Shown here in pieces: positions 11,472 to 21,975 of a stretch of 54,355 nucleotides of DNA; position 1 is the first letter of the stretch, and each line of letters begins with the position of its first letter. The notes under the pieces are model-generated. The model did no database searches and was not told the DNA's origin. It saw only the letters and a program-made list of their open reading frames with translations. Source of the DNA: Discostella pseudostelligera (taxonomy: Eukaryota > Bacillariophyta > Thalassiosirophyceae > Thalassiosirales > Thalassiosiraceae); NCBI GenBank assembly GCA_036940085.1, contig JALLBK010000049.1:1-54355 (forward strand), in the 5' to 3' direction. Position numbers and translations under genes: made by a program.

Positions 11472-12713
11472 ATGACCATCAACAATAACAATCGCTCGGC
11501 GGTGCTTAATACTTTACCACTGCAAACTCATAATCATTCGATGGCGATGCCCCCAGCATCTCTAGTGGCATGCAACATCTACATCACAGCAGCGGCATCG
11601 CAAAGGGCGACACTTCTCCGACTGCTCTGCCAAGCACAAGAGCAATGCCATCAGCTTCGGTTGCAAAATGACGGTGCCGTCGTCGTCGGCCAAGCAGCAC
11701 ATGCGAGGAACAAAGGGAGGATGCTATCCGCTGTGGGGATAATACACGCCTATGCAGATATACCCTACGATCGATCTTCATTTCATATCGCTGGACGATC
11801 TGATTGTGTATCGGACGTGGCAGCTAGTTTGGTATGCAGCGCCGTCAACGACATGGAGTTTGACCCATCTGGATACGATGGTGGCGAGTCTCGACATCCG
11901 TTTGTGGGAGTAGTCGATCATGTTTCGGTAATGCCACTGGTCTATCCAAAGAAAAACGATAGTTCTACGGAAGATATTATTGCCTCGATGAGTTGTGATG
12001 CGGCAGCGAATGCAGCACGTGAAATCGGAAGACAAATATCAAAAACAAATTTAGTGAATGTACACTACTACGGAAGGGCATGCCCCCACAATACACCTCT
12101 GTCAAAAGTACGAAGAGAACGAACATCGTTCTTCGGATCTGGTGGCTCCATCGATAGAAAGCAGAATGGGCAGCAATATTGTGACCAAATAATTACAAAC
12201 GCAGTGAAAGGCGATACAACCATCGGAACTCCGGTCGGAGGCTTTGTGGAGAATTTCAACATCCGCTTGACTTCCAACGTCAACTTACACCAAGCAAAGT
12301 CACTTACTCAATTTGTAAGAGGACGAAATATCAACACCATGGGATATGGAGTTGTAGGGGTGGAAGCATTGACATTGCCCTACGTCAGAGATCCATCATC
12401 GGGGGGCACAGTTTATGAAGTGGCATGCAATTTAACAAACCCACACGAGGGAGGTGTGATTCAGATACGTGATCAGCTAACGCAATGGATTGAAAAAGAG
12501 ACGGCAAAATTGTCGTCTGAAATGAATGTTGAAACTTCCAAACTTAATTATGATTATTTCGTGGAGGACGCCTACTGCGTTGGAACGACGGAAGAGCAAT
12601 GCCTCCGAGCACTATTGAACATCGGTGAAAGCGAGACTAGTACGCCCGACAACTTTTGGGAGGGATATGACAAAGGAGTGTTTAGTAACTTTGAAGAGAA
12701 TTTGTTGCAGTAA
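11472..12713 (+). CDS. Formiminotransferase N-domain-like protein
   Basis: Single exon, 413 residues. The fold signature is that of glutamate formiminotransferase (the FT part of FTCD). It includes ..IHAYADIPYDRSSFHIAG.., RHPFVGVVDHVSVMPLV carrying the His equivalent to the catalytic HP dipeptide (H142 here), GTPVGGFVENFNIRLTSNVN, and GYGVVGVEALTLPYVRD followed by YEVACNLTNP. The canonical enzyme transfers the formimino group of formiminoglutamate to tetrahydrofolate. No cyclodeaminase domain follows; instead a ~70-residue tail is present. The canonical HPRMG is HPFVG here, so exact substrate is uncertain; a folate-linked role is an inference. An E2F-like motif lies 45-55 bp upstream of the ATG. 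Confidence 0.8.
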   Translation: MTINNNNRSAVLNTLPLQTHNHSMAMPPASLVACNIYITAAASQRATLLRLLCQAQEQCHQLRLQNDGAVVVGQAAHARNKGRMLSAVGIIHAYADIPYDRSSFHIAGRSDCVSDVAASLVCSAVNDMEFDPSGYDGGESRHPFVGVVDHVSVMPLVYPKKNDSSTEDIIASMSCDAAANAAREIGRQISKTNLVNVHYYGRACPHNTPLSKVRRERTSFFGSGGSIDRKQNGQQYCDQIITNAVKGDTTIGTPVGGFVENFNIRLTSNVNLHQAKSLTQFVRGRNINTMGYGVVGVEALTLPYVRDPSSGGTVYEVACNLTNPHEGGVIQIRDQLTQWIEKETAKLSSEMNVETSKLNYDYFVEDAYCVGTTEEQCLRALLNIGESETSTPDNFWEGYDKGVFSNFEENLLQ

Positions 12714-12788
12714 CCAGATACGTTCATGCAGTGCTCCTAAAAATCTCATTCCCCACCCCCCCTTCAATGATGATTGACGTATCTATGA

Positions 12789-13216
12789 TTATTCCTTCTT
12801 CTCACTAATCCACTCCCTCAGCACTGCGACACCTTTATTCCATTCCGAAGTCAATTTTTTCGAGGAAACATTCATATCTAATTGGGAAATATTTTTCTAT
12901 TCACGGGCACACCGATAATTCCACAATGGAATTGAATTCGAATTGGAAACAAGAAATCATGGTTGGAATCAGTTGTCGTCGATACATGTTCACAATGTAG
13001 AACACATAATAAGTCTCTCTCTCTCACCTTTGCCGATTCTGAAATGGCATCATCTGCCACCTGTTTCCTCCACTCCTTCCATTGCTCCTCGGCATATTCT
13101 TGCACCGCCCACTTCGTCGTCAACCGTCGTCGGTGTGACAATTCGCGATGGATGAGGAGGAATCCACACCCAGCAAGGGCAGATCCCACCAGTGCCGAGG
13201 GTAAATGAAATACCAT
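12789..13216 (-). CDS. Small membrane-anchored protein of unknown function
   Basis: Two exons, complement(12789..12896, 13028..13216), give 98 residues. Exon 1 has a hydrophobic segment at about residues 5-23 (LPSALVGSALAGCGFLLIH) followed by a basic, Trp-rich amphipathic region (WAVQEYAEEQWKEWRKQ). Exon 1 ends in frame at a GTGAGA donor. The acceptor GAATAG opens an exon ending LTSEWNKGVAVLREWISEKKE, which looks like genuine protein. A mitochondrial inner-membrane or ER-anchored small protein is possible. I do not recognise the family. Its stop is only 76 bp from the convergent upstream gene. Confidence 0.62.
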
Positions 13217-13610
13217 GGTATTGGTATTTTTAACGAGCTGTTTGTTCACTCCTAGTTGCTGCAACTTTCGATACTGACGGAGACGGAGACGGACACCAGA
13301 CCATCGACCATGACCATCGACCAGAGACGATGGATGTTGAGAGTTGAGGGTGGAATAGAGAAGAGAAGATGTTTCCCGCCACTTCGACTCTGACCGACGG
13401 ACGGACGACGCCCTCCGTCGCCGCTTACACTTCTTTCGCGCGTGCGGATCTTTCTGAAGTCTGGCCGTCGCAGCACCCTGCCGCCGCGTTGAGCTTTTTC
13501 TTTCTCTCCCCGTCACCCAACAACACCACGCACACAGCAACAACAAGATAGGAAGCAGCAGCAGCAATACTGCCGCTGCCGTCGTGCCGATATCGATATC
13601 TTTGACGACA
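13217..13610. promoter_or_regulatory. Divergent promoter region with E2F-like site
   Basis: This is shared by the 98-residue protein gene (-) and ATP synthase gamma (+). TTTCCCGCC at 13372-13380 matches the motif found in other promoters of this window. Confidence 0.45.
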
Positions 13611-15091
13611 ATGATTGGTGTTGCCGCTCAACAAATCTCACGGGCAGTGCCCCGTGTTGTTACCAGGTTAGTGTTTTATTTCGGTATATGCTGCGTAGTC
13701 TTCGCGAGGGAACGGGTGGGGGACGGCTCGAGAGGGGGAGAGGAGAGGATCGCCGAATCTTCATCTCCACCCTCTGCCCGGTGCCGGTACGCATTGATTG
13801 AGTTGTACGGCTCATTGAACCCTATTTCGGGGGATAGGGGAGTAGTCATGGTGTGATGAAAAACGATGCCGTTCTGCTGGTCATTATTTTCGTCTTGATT
13901 TTTCAATTACTGCGGCATGTGTTCCGTTTGTGGGCGATGAGTTGGTGGGGGGGAATTTAATTGCATTGGGTCCAGCGAATAATTCGATATGAACACAAAT
14001 AGACACTATGGATGGGAGAGGGAAGATCCTGCGTTTTATCTCTGTTGTGTTTTGCTCTTTCTTTTTATCCGACTTCATCTCGAGATATCTCAATTGAATT
14101 TTTATGTCATCCCTCTTTTTTAATTTAGGGCCGTAATTGCCCGTGGGATGGCTACGGAAAAGCAGAGTGAGTCCATGCAATTTTACCTCTCGTACAATTG
14201 CCTCTTTTCTGTCGAAACTAAAATTATAACGATCCATATTCCCCGCATCACCTTCCCACAGTTTGGAACCAAATTCAATCTACCAAAAATATCCAGAAAA
14301 TTACCTCATCAATGAAAATGGTTTCCGCGGCCAAGCTCAAGGGTGACGAAGGTCGTCGTACTACTGCCATCGCCTTCAACAACTGGGCGGATGCACTCAG
14401 CGGTGAACCGAAGCTTATTGAGGATGCCACCTATGAGGAACTACCCCCAAAGTGCTTGTTGGTTCCCATTTGTACCGACAAGGGATTGTGTGGTGGTGTG
14501 AACACGTTCATTACCCGTAGTGTCAAGAATTGCATTAAAGCCTTGCACAGTCAGGGGAAGGATGCCGATATTGCCGTTATTGGAGACAAGGGTCGTGGTC
14601 AACTTCGCCGTGTCCACGGAGATAAAATTAAGTTGAGTGTCACCGAAGTTCAGGCACCAGGGAACTTCACCCTGGCGGCGGCCATTGCCAGTGAGCTCAT
14701 TGCTAGCGGTGCAGGTGATTACGATGCGATTGTGATAATGTACAACGCGTACAAAAATGCTGCCACGTACAGCCAAATGTACAAGGTGATCAAGCCATTC
14801 AAGGGGGAGGGTGAGGCCGAGCCGCTCCTCGCTTATGAGTTTGAACCGGATACCAAGTCGGAAGTCTTGAACGACTTGCAGGAATATCTCCTCACATCTC
14901 AAATTTACCACTCCTTCATGGATGGAGCTGCCGCGGAACAATCGTCTCGTATGACTGCCATGGAGAACGCTTCGAAAAACGCCGGAGAGCTTATTGGTTC
15001 CTTGACCCTCAAATATAACCGTGCCCGTCAAGCTCGTATTACTACTGAACTGATTGAGATTATTTCTGGAGCTGCCGCCCTTGAGGATTAA
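13611..15091 (+). CDS. ATP5F1C: Mitochondrial F1-ATP synthase gamma subunit
   Basis: Exons 13611..13666, 14129..14166 and 14262..15091 give 307 residues. The gamma subunit is the central rotor shaft of F1. After splicing, the sequence reads IWNQIQSTKNIQKITSSMKM, then VSAAKLKG, the conserved N-terminal helix. It ends LTLKYNRARQARITTELIEI, then ISGAAALED, the conserved C-terminal helix. LVPICTDKGLCGGVN and AVIGDKGRGQLRR are also family blocks. The first two short exons encode a basic transit peptide (MIGVAAQQISRAVPRVVTRA..) suited to mitochondria. Chloroplast gamma would carry a regulatory cysteine insert, which is absent. Intron 1 (462 bp) is long for this region. Confidence 0.93.
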
Positions 15092-15472
15092 ACATAATCT
15101 TGCGATGAGATTTGGGAATATTATTTATTGTTTGGACTTCGGTTGGTGAATGGTCCTGGGAATCAGGGACGGAATCGGTTGTTGTTCTGAGGAGAGTCAG
15201 TGGTGTAAGTAGTGTAACATAATGGCGATCCTCACCAATCATTACAGGTATTCTTTTCTGGATTTTGTCTCTGGATACATTGCTCATATCTACAGATAGC
15301 CATTTCATCATCTTGCAATCACACTGCCAACCGAAACACCGATCCAAACAGGGGTTGATTGGTCAAGGCGTTGGTGCAAAGATTTTGTCAAGCAAACTTT
15401 AGATGGTTTCGTGCTACAATTATTGTCCTTTATCTCTATTGCATCCAATTCATCATGCAAGCACTCGCAGTC
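15092..15472. other. Convergent intergenic region
   Basis: This lies between the stops of ATP synthase gamma (+) and the carotenoid-oxygenase-like gene (-). No gene recognised. Confidence 0.5.
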
Positions 15473-17652
15473 TTACATTAAATCTCCAAAGTATTCTTCC
15501 ATATCGTCAAACCTCAATCCCAAACCCGAGAAATCACTCTTTACCTCATTCCACATGCTTCCCCGAGTTTCCATCTTGTCGGCCAACTTGGCTCTTCGTT
15601 CGATTTCTTCATAGGTCCAATTGGCCTCCTCCTGTGCAAAACAACCATGATATCCATGCGGTACTGCGATGTCAATTGGAACTCTAGCAATTGGGCCTGA
15701 TATTATATCATTTGCTTTTAATACAACCAACTCGCTCCGTTCCTCTTTTCCATTGTACAAAACGGATAGAATGTACCCACCATCTTCGGTAGTATCCCCG
15801 CCTTCTCGTGGAGCATACATGGGCTCACCGCAGAATTCATACGCTTCTGGAAACCAGTATTCTTGTGTATTGCTTTCTAAATCAAATTTGATAATACCCT
15901 GTGGTGGAGCGACATCCTTGCCCATGGCACCTACAGCAGCGTATATGTATCGGTGTTTCTGACCACTCATCTTGGAGTTGACAACTCCAAAAGAGACTTG
16001 ATCGTTACTGATACTTTCTTTCGATAAGGACCCCTTTTGTGGGTGCAGCTTATATCTCCACAGTGACTTTTTGGATGACATTGACTGGAAGGCACTGATT
16101 GTCGACGCCCATGGCCATTGCGTACTGCTGGAGCTACTACCACGGCTATCATTGCTTCCATCGGGCCGAATTGCATCAATAATTATTGTACCATCATCGT
16201 CCTCGTAGGCATTTACAAATTGCAAATTAGCATCCGGGGATCCATCAAATGGAATTGGCACCGTTTTCATCCTGCCTGAATTTTTGCTTCCCGCCCGTCC
16301 TACAATGTGAATGAGCTGAACAAGAAGAGATGCGTGTGACAATGCATGCATGATTAGCAACGAGTTAATGTCAAACATTTCATCACTACAATGGCCATCA
16401 TATCACGAGCACTTACCGAAGATTCATTCTCCAACGAAATACTCTTCCCAGGCTCTTTTGACAGCATGTACTGCATCCCATTCACCTTCAATACCGGTTG
16501 AACAAACACGGCATAATTCTCCGTGACGGCAAAATCATACATCATGGCAAGACCAGGAAGCTTTACCTGCACCACGCCATCATCATCTTTAATGGGCTGG
16601 AACTTTGAATTGAATTCGTATATATTGAGCTGTGACGATCCCACCTCTTCATCAATACCAAAGAATAGGATGCGATTTTTCTTTGCGTCGATTGCCGCCT
16701 TGGCACCCAACGAGCTTTCTTCTCGTTTGATCACACCTCCAAGTTGCGATCGACCATCGGTCGATAATGCCAATGCATCCAACTTATAGGGCAACCCGCC
16801 ACTCCACAACGTTAATAATCGTTTACCAAAGTGTACCGCACGAGTATTGGATGTGTTCTTACGCAATTTATTCAATCCAGGTAAGAGATGATGTCGATAG
16901 AATGGCGGTGCGGAGAGATCATTCCCAACGAGAGAGGAGGGGACAGTGTTGGAACGTGTGCTTTCCATGCCAGTGTATAACTTCTTTCCCTTCTTACGTT
17001 CGTTTGTGAAGGCGTTGGTACGGACATATCGAAATCGTGTGGTTACCTTGCCACACGTGTCCACCCTTGGTGCGTTGTCGTCGCCATCATTCTCACCACT
17101 ATTATTATTGTTGTTAATGCTGATGTCCTCGTCGTTCTGCCCCATGATCTTGTCCCCATGAAACGTAATGGCCAATACAGCCCCATCCCCCTCAAATGGA
17201 TGCAATACCATCCGTGTACTATCCTGTCCATCGGGAACCGGGGGTTGTTTTGGTTTGACTAATGAATTTTTCGGTGGCGGTAATGATCCAGCACTGAACA
17301 TGGCCGGGCCACATTTGTAGTAGGTTCCAATGAGATCTGATGGTAAAGATCCGACGGTTGGTGAAGCGAGAGCACAGGATATTTCGGTGAAGGCAGTTTT
17401 GAATCCGTTGGAGTAGGCTTGCATGTCAGGTGGTGGTGGTGGAAGCTGGGCTGCGGCGGGAGATGATTTTGTGGTACCAGCAGCTACAGGAGTGGGCGAT
17501 TCCTCAGCAATGGAAGCGAATTGTTGGAATGACGAGGGTGTTCTTTGCGAAGGAGGCAGTAGCGTCGACTGTAGAAAGCCCCGACCATGATGAGGAAGAA
17601 GCACAAGTGCCGACACGACTATTGCCGCGTAGGGAAGGGAGAAGCACGACAT
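15473..17652 (-). CDS. Carotenoid cleavage oxygenase family protein, metal site degenerate
   Basis: Two exons, complement(15473..16315, 16417..17652), give 692 residues. Family blocks in order: GTYYKCGPAMF near the N-terminus, HPFEGDGAVLAITF, LLTLWSGGLPYKLDALALST, FFGIDEE, MMYDFAVTENYAVF, NAYEDDDGTI, GEPMYAPREGG..EDGGYILSVLYN and VPHGYHGCF. The enzymes use four histidines to hold Fe(II). By eye alignment these positions read K318 (GAKAAID for TAHPKVD), Y372 (MMYDFA for MMHDFA), Q444 (LQFVNAYE for FHxxNAYE) and H635 (HGYHG, retained). The fold is kept but three ligands are gone, so classical carotenoid cleavage is unlikely. The N-terminus has a signal-peptide-like segment and GRG-FLQ, a possible plastid presequence. 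The start is the in-frame ATG at 17652. Confidence 0.82.
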
Positions 17653-18145
17653 TTCGAGCACACCAAACCGCGCATCCGATGAAAGGTGGAGGATACTATG
17701 GCAACGAAGAACGCCACTGTTTGACCGGCACCATTATCGTCAATCGTCTATCGACCTTGCTATCTTCTATGACTATGAACGTCAGGTGCATCGATGCAGA
17801 TCGATGCATTGGCGTCACCAACAACATCCAAATCCGGAATCTTTGCAGTTGCAGCGTCGGCAACAAAGAAAAATCCAGATCCTTGCGTCACTCTCGCGGA
17901 AGATTTAGCGATGGGATGAGTTACTGTGACGTCAGATGACGTCTTCTTCTTACGTGGAGGCAAGCGGAGGCTTACACGTGGAAACCAAATTTGATGCTGT
18001 TGAACTGTCACGTGGAGCTACGTGGAGGCACAAGCACTGCATCGCCTCCATGCAACAACAACCAACATCACACACCATACCACAACCACAACGAGCCAAC
18101 AAAATCCATTGGCCATTGCCATTGCATCGCGACGACGACTTCACC
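17653..18145. promoter_or_regulatory. Divergent promoter with CRE and ACGTGGA cluster
   Basis: TGACGTCA at 17927-17934 is a perfect cAMP-response-element palindrome, followed by TGACGTC at 17937-17943. Four ACGTGGA copies follow, near 17952, 17976, 18009 and 18020. bZIP/CRE-type TGACGT elements mediate CO2/cAMP responses in some diatom promoters (established knowledge). Whether they act here, and on which of the two genes, is inference. Confidence 0.5.
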
Positions 18146-19822
18146 ATGAGCGACGTCGAATCCTCCATCCTCTCGGCTCTCTCGGGTAGCCCCGACGCCA
18201 CCATCGCTGACTCCTTCGTCTTTGCATCGTCGTCCAATCTTGATCACAATTCCATCGTCGGGTCATGCAAATCCCTCCAAGCCGATGCCTACGTCACACT
18301 CTCGGAACTCTCTACGCAGTTTTATGTGCTCAGTGCCGAAGCAGAGAGTATTGTCGAACATGGATCGCAGGAAATCCGTGTGCTAAATGCACTCCTCGCT
18401 GCTCCTACTGCTGAGGAGGGCATGTCTTTGTCGGAATTGGAGGCAGCATTGGGGAAAGATGTAGTTAAAATAGGCATGGGAAATTCATTGAAGAATAAAT
18501 GGGCCACGAAAGACAAGACCTCGGGAAAGCTCAAGGCGACAATTGCCGACAGTGTCGTGATCCAAGATGATGTTAAGGAACAATTAACCAAACTCAAATC
18601 GGCACCAGAAGGTGACAATACAAAAGTGTTGGATGATCAGTCCACATCCATGCTCAAGCGTCGTAAATTAATCTCCCTCGTGACACGAAAGTCCTACGCC
18701 ATTACTCGTGGACCACACTATGCACCGCAACGAGTAAAGAAAGCTGCCGACTTAACCAAGGAAATGCTTGAATCAGGAAATTGGAAAAGCACATCGTTCA
18801 AGGAATATAATTTCACCACATTGGGAGAATCTGTCGGGGGTGGATATCTCCACCCACTTCTCAAAGTCCGTGCGGAATTTCGTAAAATTCTCATGGAGAT
18901 GGGATTTGAAGAAATGCCCACCAACAAATGGGTCGAGAGCTCCTTCTGGAACTTTGATTCACTCTTCCAACCCCAAAGTCATCCCGCGCGGGATGCTCAT
19001 GATACCTTCTTCATTAAAGAACCTGCCTCGACAGTTAGTATTCCCGAGGAGTATTACGAACGTGTCAAGACCATGCATGAGGTTGGTGGTAGTGGCAGTA
19101 TTGGATATCGTTGTGTCTTTCAACGTGAGGAGGCAATGAAGAATTTGCTTAGGACACATACCACGGCGATATCGAGTCAGATGCTCTACAAACTTGCCAA
19201 CCAACCCGGAGGCTTCCAGCCAGCACGATACTTCTCCATCGATCGAGTCTTTCGTAATGAGAGTATGGACGCTACACACTTGTGTGAATTCCATCAAGTC
19301 GAGGGATTGGTAGCCGATTATAATCTCAGTCTTGGTGATTTGATTGGGACTATTGAAACGTTCTTCCGTAAAATTGGTATTACGCAATTGCGTTTCAAGC
19401 CGGCCTTTAATCCATATACCGAACCATCGATGGAGGTGTTTGGGTATCATCCCGATTTGAAGAAGTGGACAGAGATTGGTAATTCGGGAATGTTCCGACC
19501 GGAGATGCTTGCTCCTATGGGATTGCCAAAGGATGTGAGGGTTATTGCTTGTGAGTACCTAATAATTTGTAATTCTGAGCATTGCTTTCCTATTATTTGT
19601 GTTCATCACTGGCCTTACTCAACTTTATCATCACAACCTACACTCGCTGGCTCAATTCACATCTCAGGGGGATTATCGCTCGAGCGGCCTACGATGATCA
19701 AGTATCGTATTGATAATATTAGGAACTTGTTCGGGCACAAGGTGGATATGGGTATGACGAAGAATGCACCCATTTGTAGGTTCGAGACGGCGGAGGATGA
19801 AGAGGAAGAGATGAAGGTTTAA
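18146..19822 (+). CDS. FARSA: Phenylalanyl-tRNA synthetase alpha subunit, cytosolic
   Basis: Exons 18146..19550 and 19668..19822 give 519 residues, close to the usual ~500. It charges tRNA-Phe as the catalytic half of an alpha2beta2 enzyme. The N-terminal ~170 residues carry the winged-helix, DNA-binding-like modules of eukaryotic alpha (FVFASSSNLDHN, LLAAPTAEEGMSLSELE). The class II core shows motif 2 (FRNESMDATHLCEFHQVEG) and motif 3 (WGLSLERPTMIKY). Splicing joins ATTGCTT to GGGGATTATCG and restores the Trp of VIAWGLSLERP, confirming the 117-bp intron. No organelle presequence is obvious from the chosen ATG (MSDVESS). Upstream in-frame codons exist but lie in the motif-rich promoter. Confidence 0.93.
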   Translation: MSDVESSILSALSGSPDATIADSFVFASSSNLDHNSIVGSCKSLQADAYVTLSELSTQFYVLSAEAESIVEHGSQEIRVLNALLAAPTAEEGMSLSELEAALGKDVVKIGMGNSLKNKWATKDKTSGKLKATIADSVVIQDDVKEQLTKLKSAPEGDNTKVLDDQSTSMLKRRKLISLVTRKSYAITRGPHYAPQRVKKAADLTKEMLESGNWKSTSFKEYNFTTLGESVGGGYLHPLLKVRAEFRKILMEMGFEEMPTNKWVESSFWNFDSLFQPQSHPARDAHDTFFIKEPASTVSIPEEYYERVKTMHEVGGSGSIGYRCVFQREEAMKNLLRTHTTAISSQMLYKLANQPGGFQPARYFSIDRVFRNESMDATHLCEFHQVEGLVADYNLSLGDLIGTIETFFRKIGITQLRFKPAFNPYTEPSMEVFGYHPDLKKWTEIGNSGMFRPEMLAPMGLPKDVRVIACEYLIICNSEHCFPIICVHHWPYSTLSSQPTLAGSIHISGGLSLERPTMIKYRIDNIRNLFGHKVDMGMTKNAPICRFETAEDEEEEMKV

Positions 19823-20131
19823 GACGATGATGGTCACCACCGATGAGAATCATCATTAATAACCTAAATGCAATGTAAATCGTATCATTAGTATGATCAG
19901 CTAATAGGTCTATGAAGTGATCGACAATGACGAGGCGTGAAGGAGAGTGTATGATGTGTAGTGTGAGTGACGGCGTCTCCGTCCCGCCAAATCCTTCGCC
20001 TGCCGGAAATTATTTGGCGGGAAGAGAAGATTCCTTCAGCCGATCGATATTTAGATACCACAAACCTCCACAAACCTCCACAAACCACTGCCACTGCTAG
20101 CTGCCTAACGCCAAATAAATAATCTTCGACC
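19823..20131. promoter_or_regulatory. Intergenic promoter with inverted E2F-like pair
   Basis: TCCCGCCAAAT at 19982-19992 and TTTGGCGGGAAG at 20013-20024 face each other upstream of the FAD oxidoreductase. Three ACAAACCTCC/ACAAACCAC-type repeats lie near 20060-20090. Confidence 0.5.
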
Positions 20132-21539
20132 ATGACGATGAAATACATTGTGATAGGCGCTGGGTGGTACGGCATCCGTGCCGTTCAGGCAATCGAGTCA
20201 TTGTCGGCAGAGTCGGAGATCACTGTCCTGCAAGTTGGATCAAAGTGAGTGCAATACGCTGCAATACGATAGCCCGCCGGTCATGCTGAAGTGCTATGTA
20301 TCCACATGCCGAATGATTCTGCCGCTGCCGAATATTTTTTGGATTTAGACGCATGTTCTACGTCTCCCCGCCTCTCAATCTCGCTGTTGTTGCTCAACTA
20401 TTTTTTTGCCCATTGTTTTCATTCAATTAAAGAGATTACATCGATATTGGTATTGCCAACCCTCGTCTAGCAGTGGAGCCCGAAATGGTGGACGTGGCCT
20501 ACCAGCCACTCACCAAGGCATGGAAACGAGCCAAGCTAATCCACATTCAGAAAATTAAGCATGTATCCTCTGGTGAAGTTATCATCATCGACACTAATGG
20601 AATTGAGAACACTCTTGATGCCGATGGAATCATCATTGCGACGGGGACAGTCCAATCCTCCTCCTTGATGAAAGACAATCAAGGCAAAAGTAAGGAGGAT
20701 CGGTATGCCGAATTCATCTCCTTTCGTAACGCAGTCCAGAATTCCAAGGCTGGTGTACTCGTAATTGGGGGAGGAATGACTGGTACTGAATTAATTGCTG
20801 AGGTTGCGACCGATTTTCCGAATGTCAAGTGCACTCTTGTTAATAAGCCTGAGCTTTTGCTCAGTGAGTTTGTCGATATTTTATGCTAAGATGCTATCAT
20901 CACCGTACTCTGACTCTCTCTCTCCCCCCATTTTATTTTTCAGGCGGATCATCCAAGCGATCGTCCATGCACAAAGTTGTCATGAAACAGCTGACAAAGT
21001 TGGGAATCAATGTAATCAACAATGACTACATTGAAGATGTGAACGAGGATTACATGGGAGGGCCCAAAACATTCACAACCAAGAAAGGAGTGAAAATTGA
21101 TGCAGATGTAGTTATTGTCTGTGTGGGTGCTCGTCCCAACATCCCTTTTCCAGTTGGGGATGATGCCATTGATGAAACGACGAGAGGTCTAGTGGTTAAT
21201 GGAGCCATGCTATGTGAAAATATTGGTGTCGATCCAACAAAGCCTGTTTGGGCGATTGGTGATTGCACACAGTATGGTGGGCGTGGAATGTTCGCCGATA
21301 CACATATTAAAGCCATGTCGGCATCCATGGTGCACTTTGAAAAGCATGGTTCGACGAAAGCTGGTCCTATGAGTTACAAACATAAGCCGTCCGAGGAGTG
21401 TCCATGTCTTGTATCTGTTGGACGTCGTGGTGGTGCAATTACTCTTCCTTTTCCCAACGCAATGTTAGGGAGGGCACTCAAAAGTAAAGATCTTGGGCTC
21501 AAATTTATATACAACGCGCAATTCAAGGTGAAGCTCTAA
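20132..21539 (+). CDS. FAD-dependent pyridine nucleotide-disulfide oxidoreductase, AIFM2/NDH-2-like
   Basis: Exons 20132..20244, 20433..20863 and 20944..21539 give 379 residues. The N-terminal FAD-binding Rossmann motif is MKYIVIGAGWYGIRAVQAIE. The second, NAD(P)H-binding motif is GVLVIGGGMTGTELIAEVA. The flavin-closing block VWAIGDCTQYGGRGM near the C-terminus is typical of the family. There is no redox-active CxxxxC, so it belongs to the AIF/FSP1/NDH-2 side rather than the disulfide reductases. It probably passes electrons from NAD(P)H to a quinone or similar acceptor (inference). No clear presequence or C-terminal membrane anchor is seen. Both splice joins keep frame (GSK|DYIDIG and LLLS|GSSKRSS). 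Confidence 0.82.
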
Positions 21540-21975
21540 TTGTGGAGTGTCGCAAGTTCGTAAATCGCAGAGCGGATGTATGTGTCAATATTTTGTTTGG
21601 TGTGTTACAATCCAGCATTCCCAAAAATTGTAGTTGCGACTTCTCGAAGTGTGGAATTCATGTGCACAGCGGAGTGTATTCGTAACATTATAATTATTTT
21701 TTCAGCCCTTTATTTATTTGCAATAGTCTATCTACTTGTGTAAATGAAATGAAATAGGAGGTCGAATTGGTACAACGACCCAATTAAGATTCAGAGACAT
21801 TGCTCTTGCTGGTCTCTGGACTCCCCGGTGCATTTGGTCAGACCTTTGGTTGGTTTGTTTATTAATTCTATGTCGTATCTTATCATCTGGCTCGAAACCA
21901 CAAAGCAATGCAACATGCACTACGTATCGAATGGTGCATGTTGCATGCTCCATTGACCAGCAATACGTTACTGAA
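21540..21975. other. Convergent intergenic region
   Basis: This lies between the FAD oxidoreductase (+) and topoisomerase VI B-like (-) stops. An AT-rich 3' flank near 21690-21740 is the only visible feature. Confidence 0.5.
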
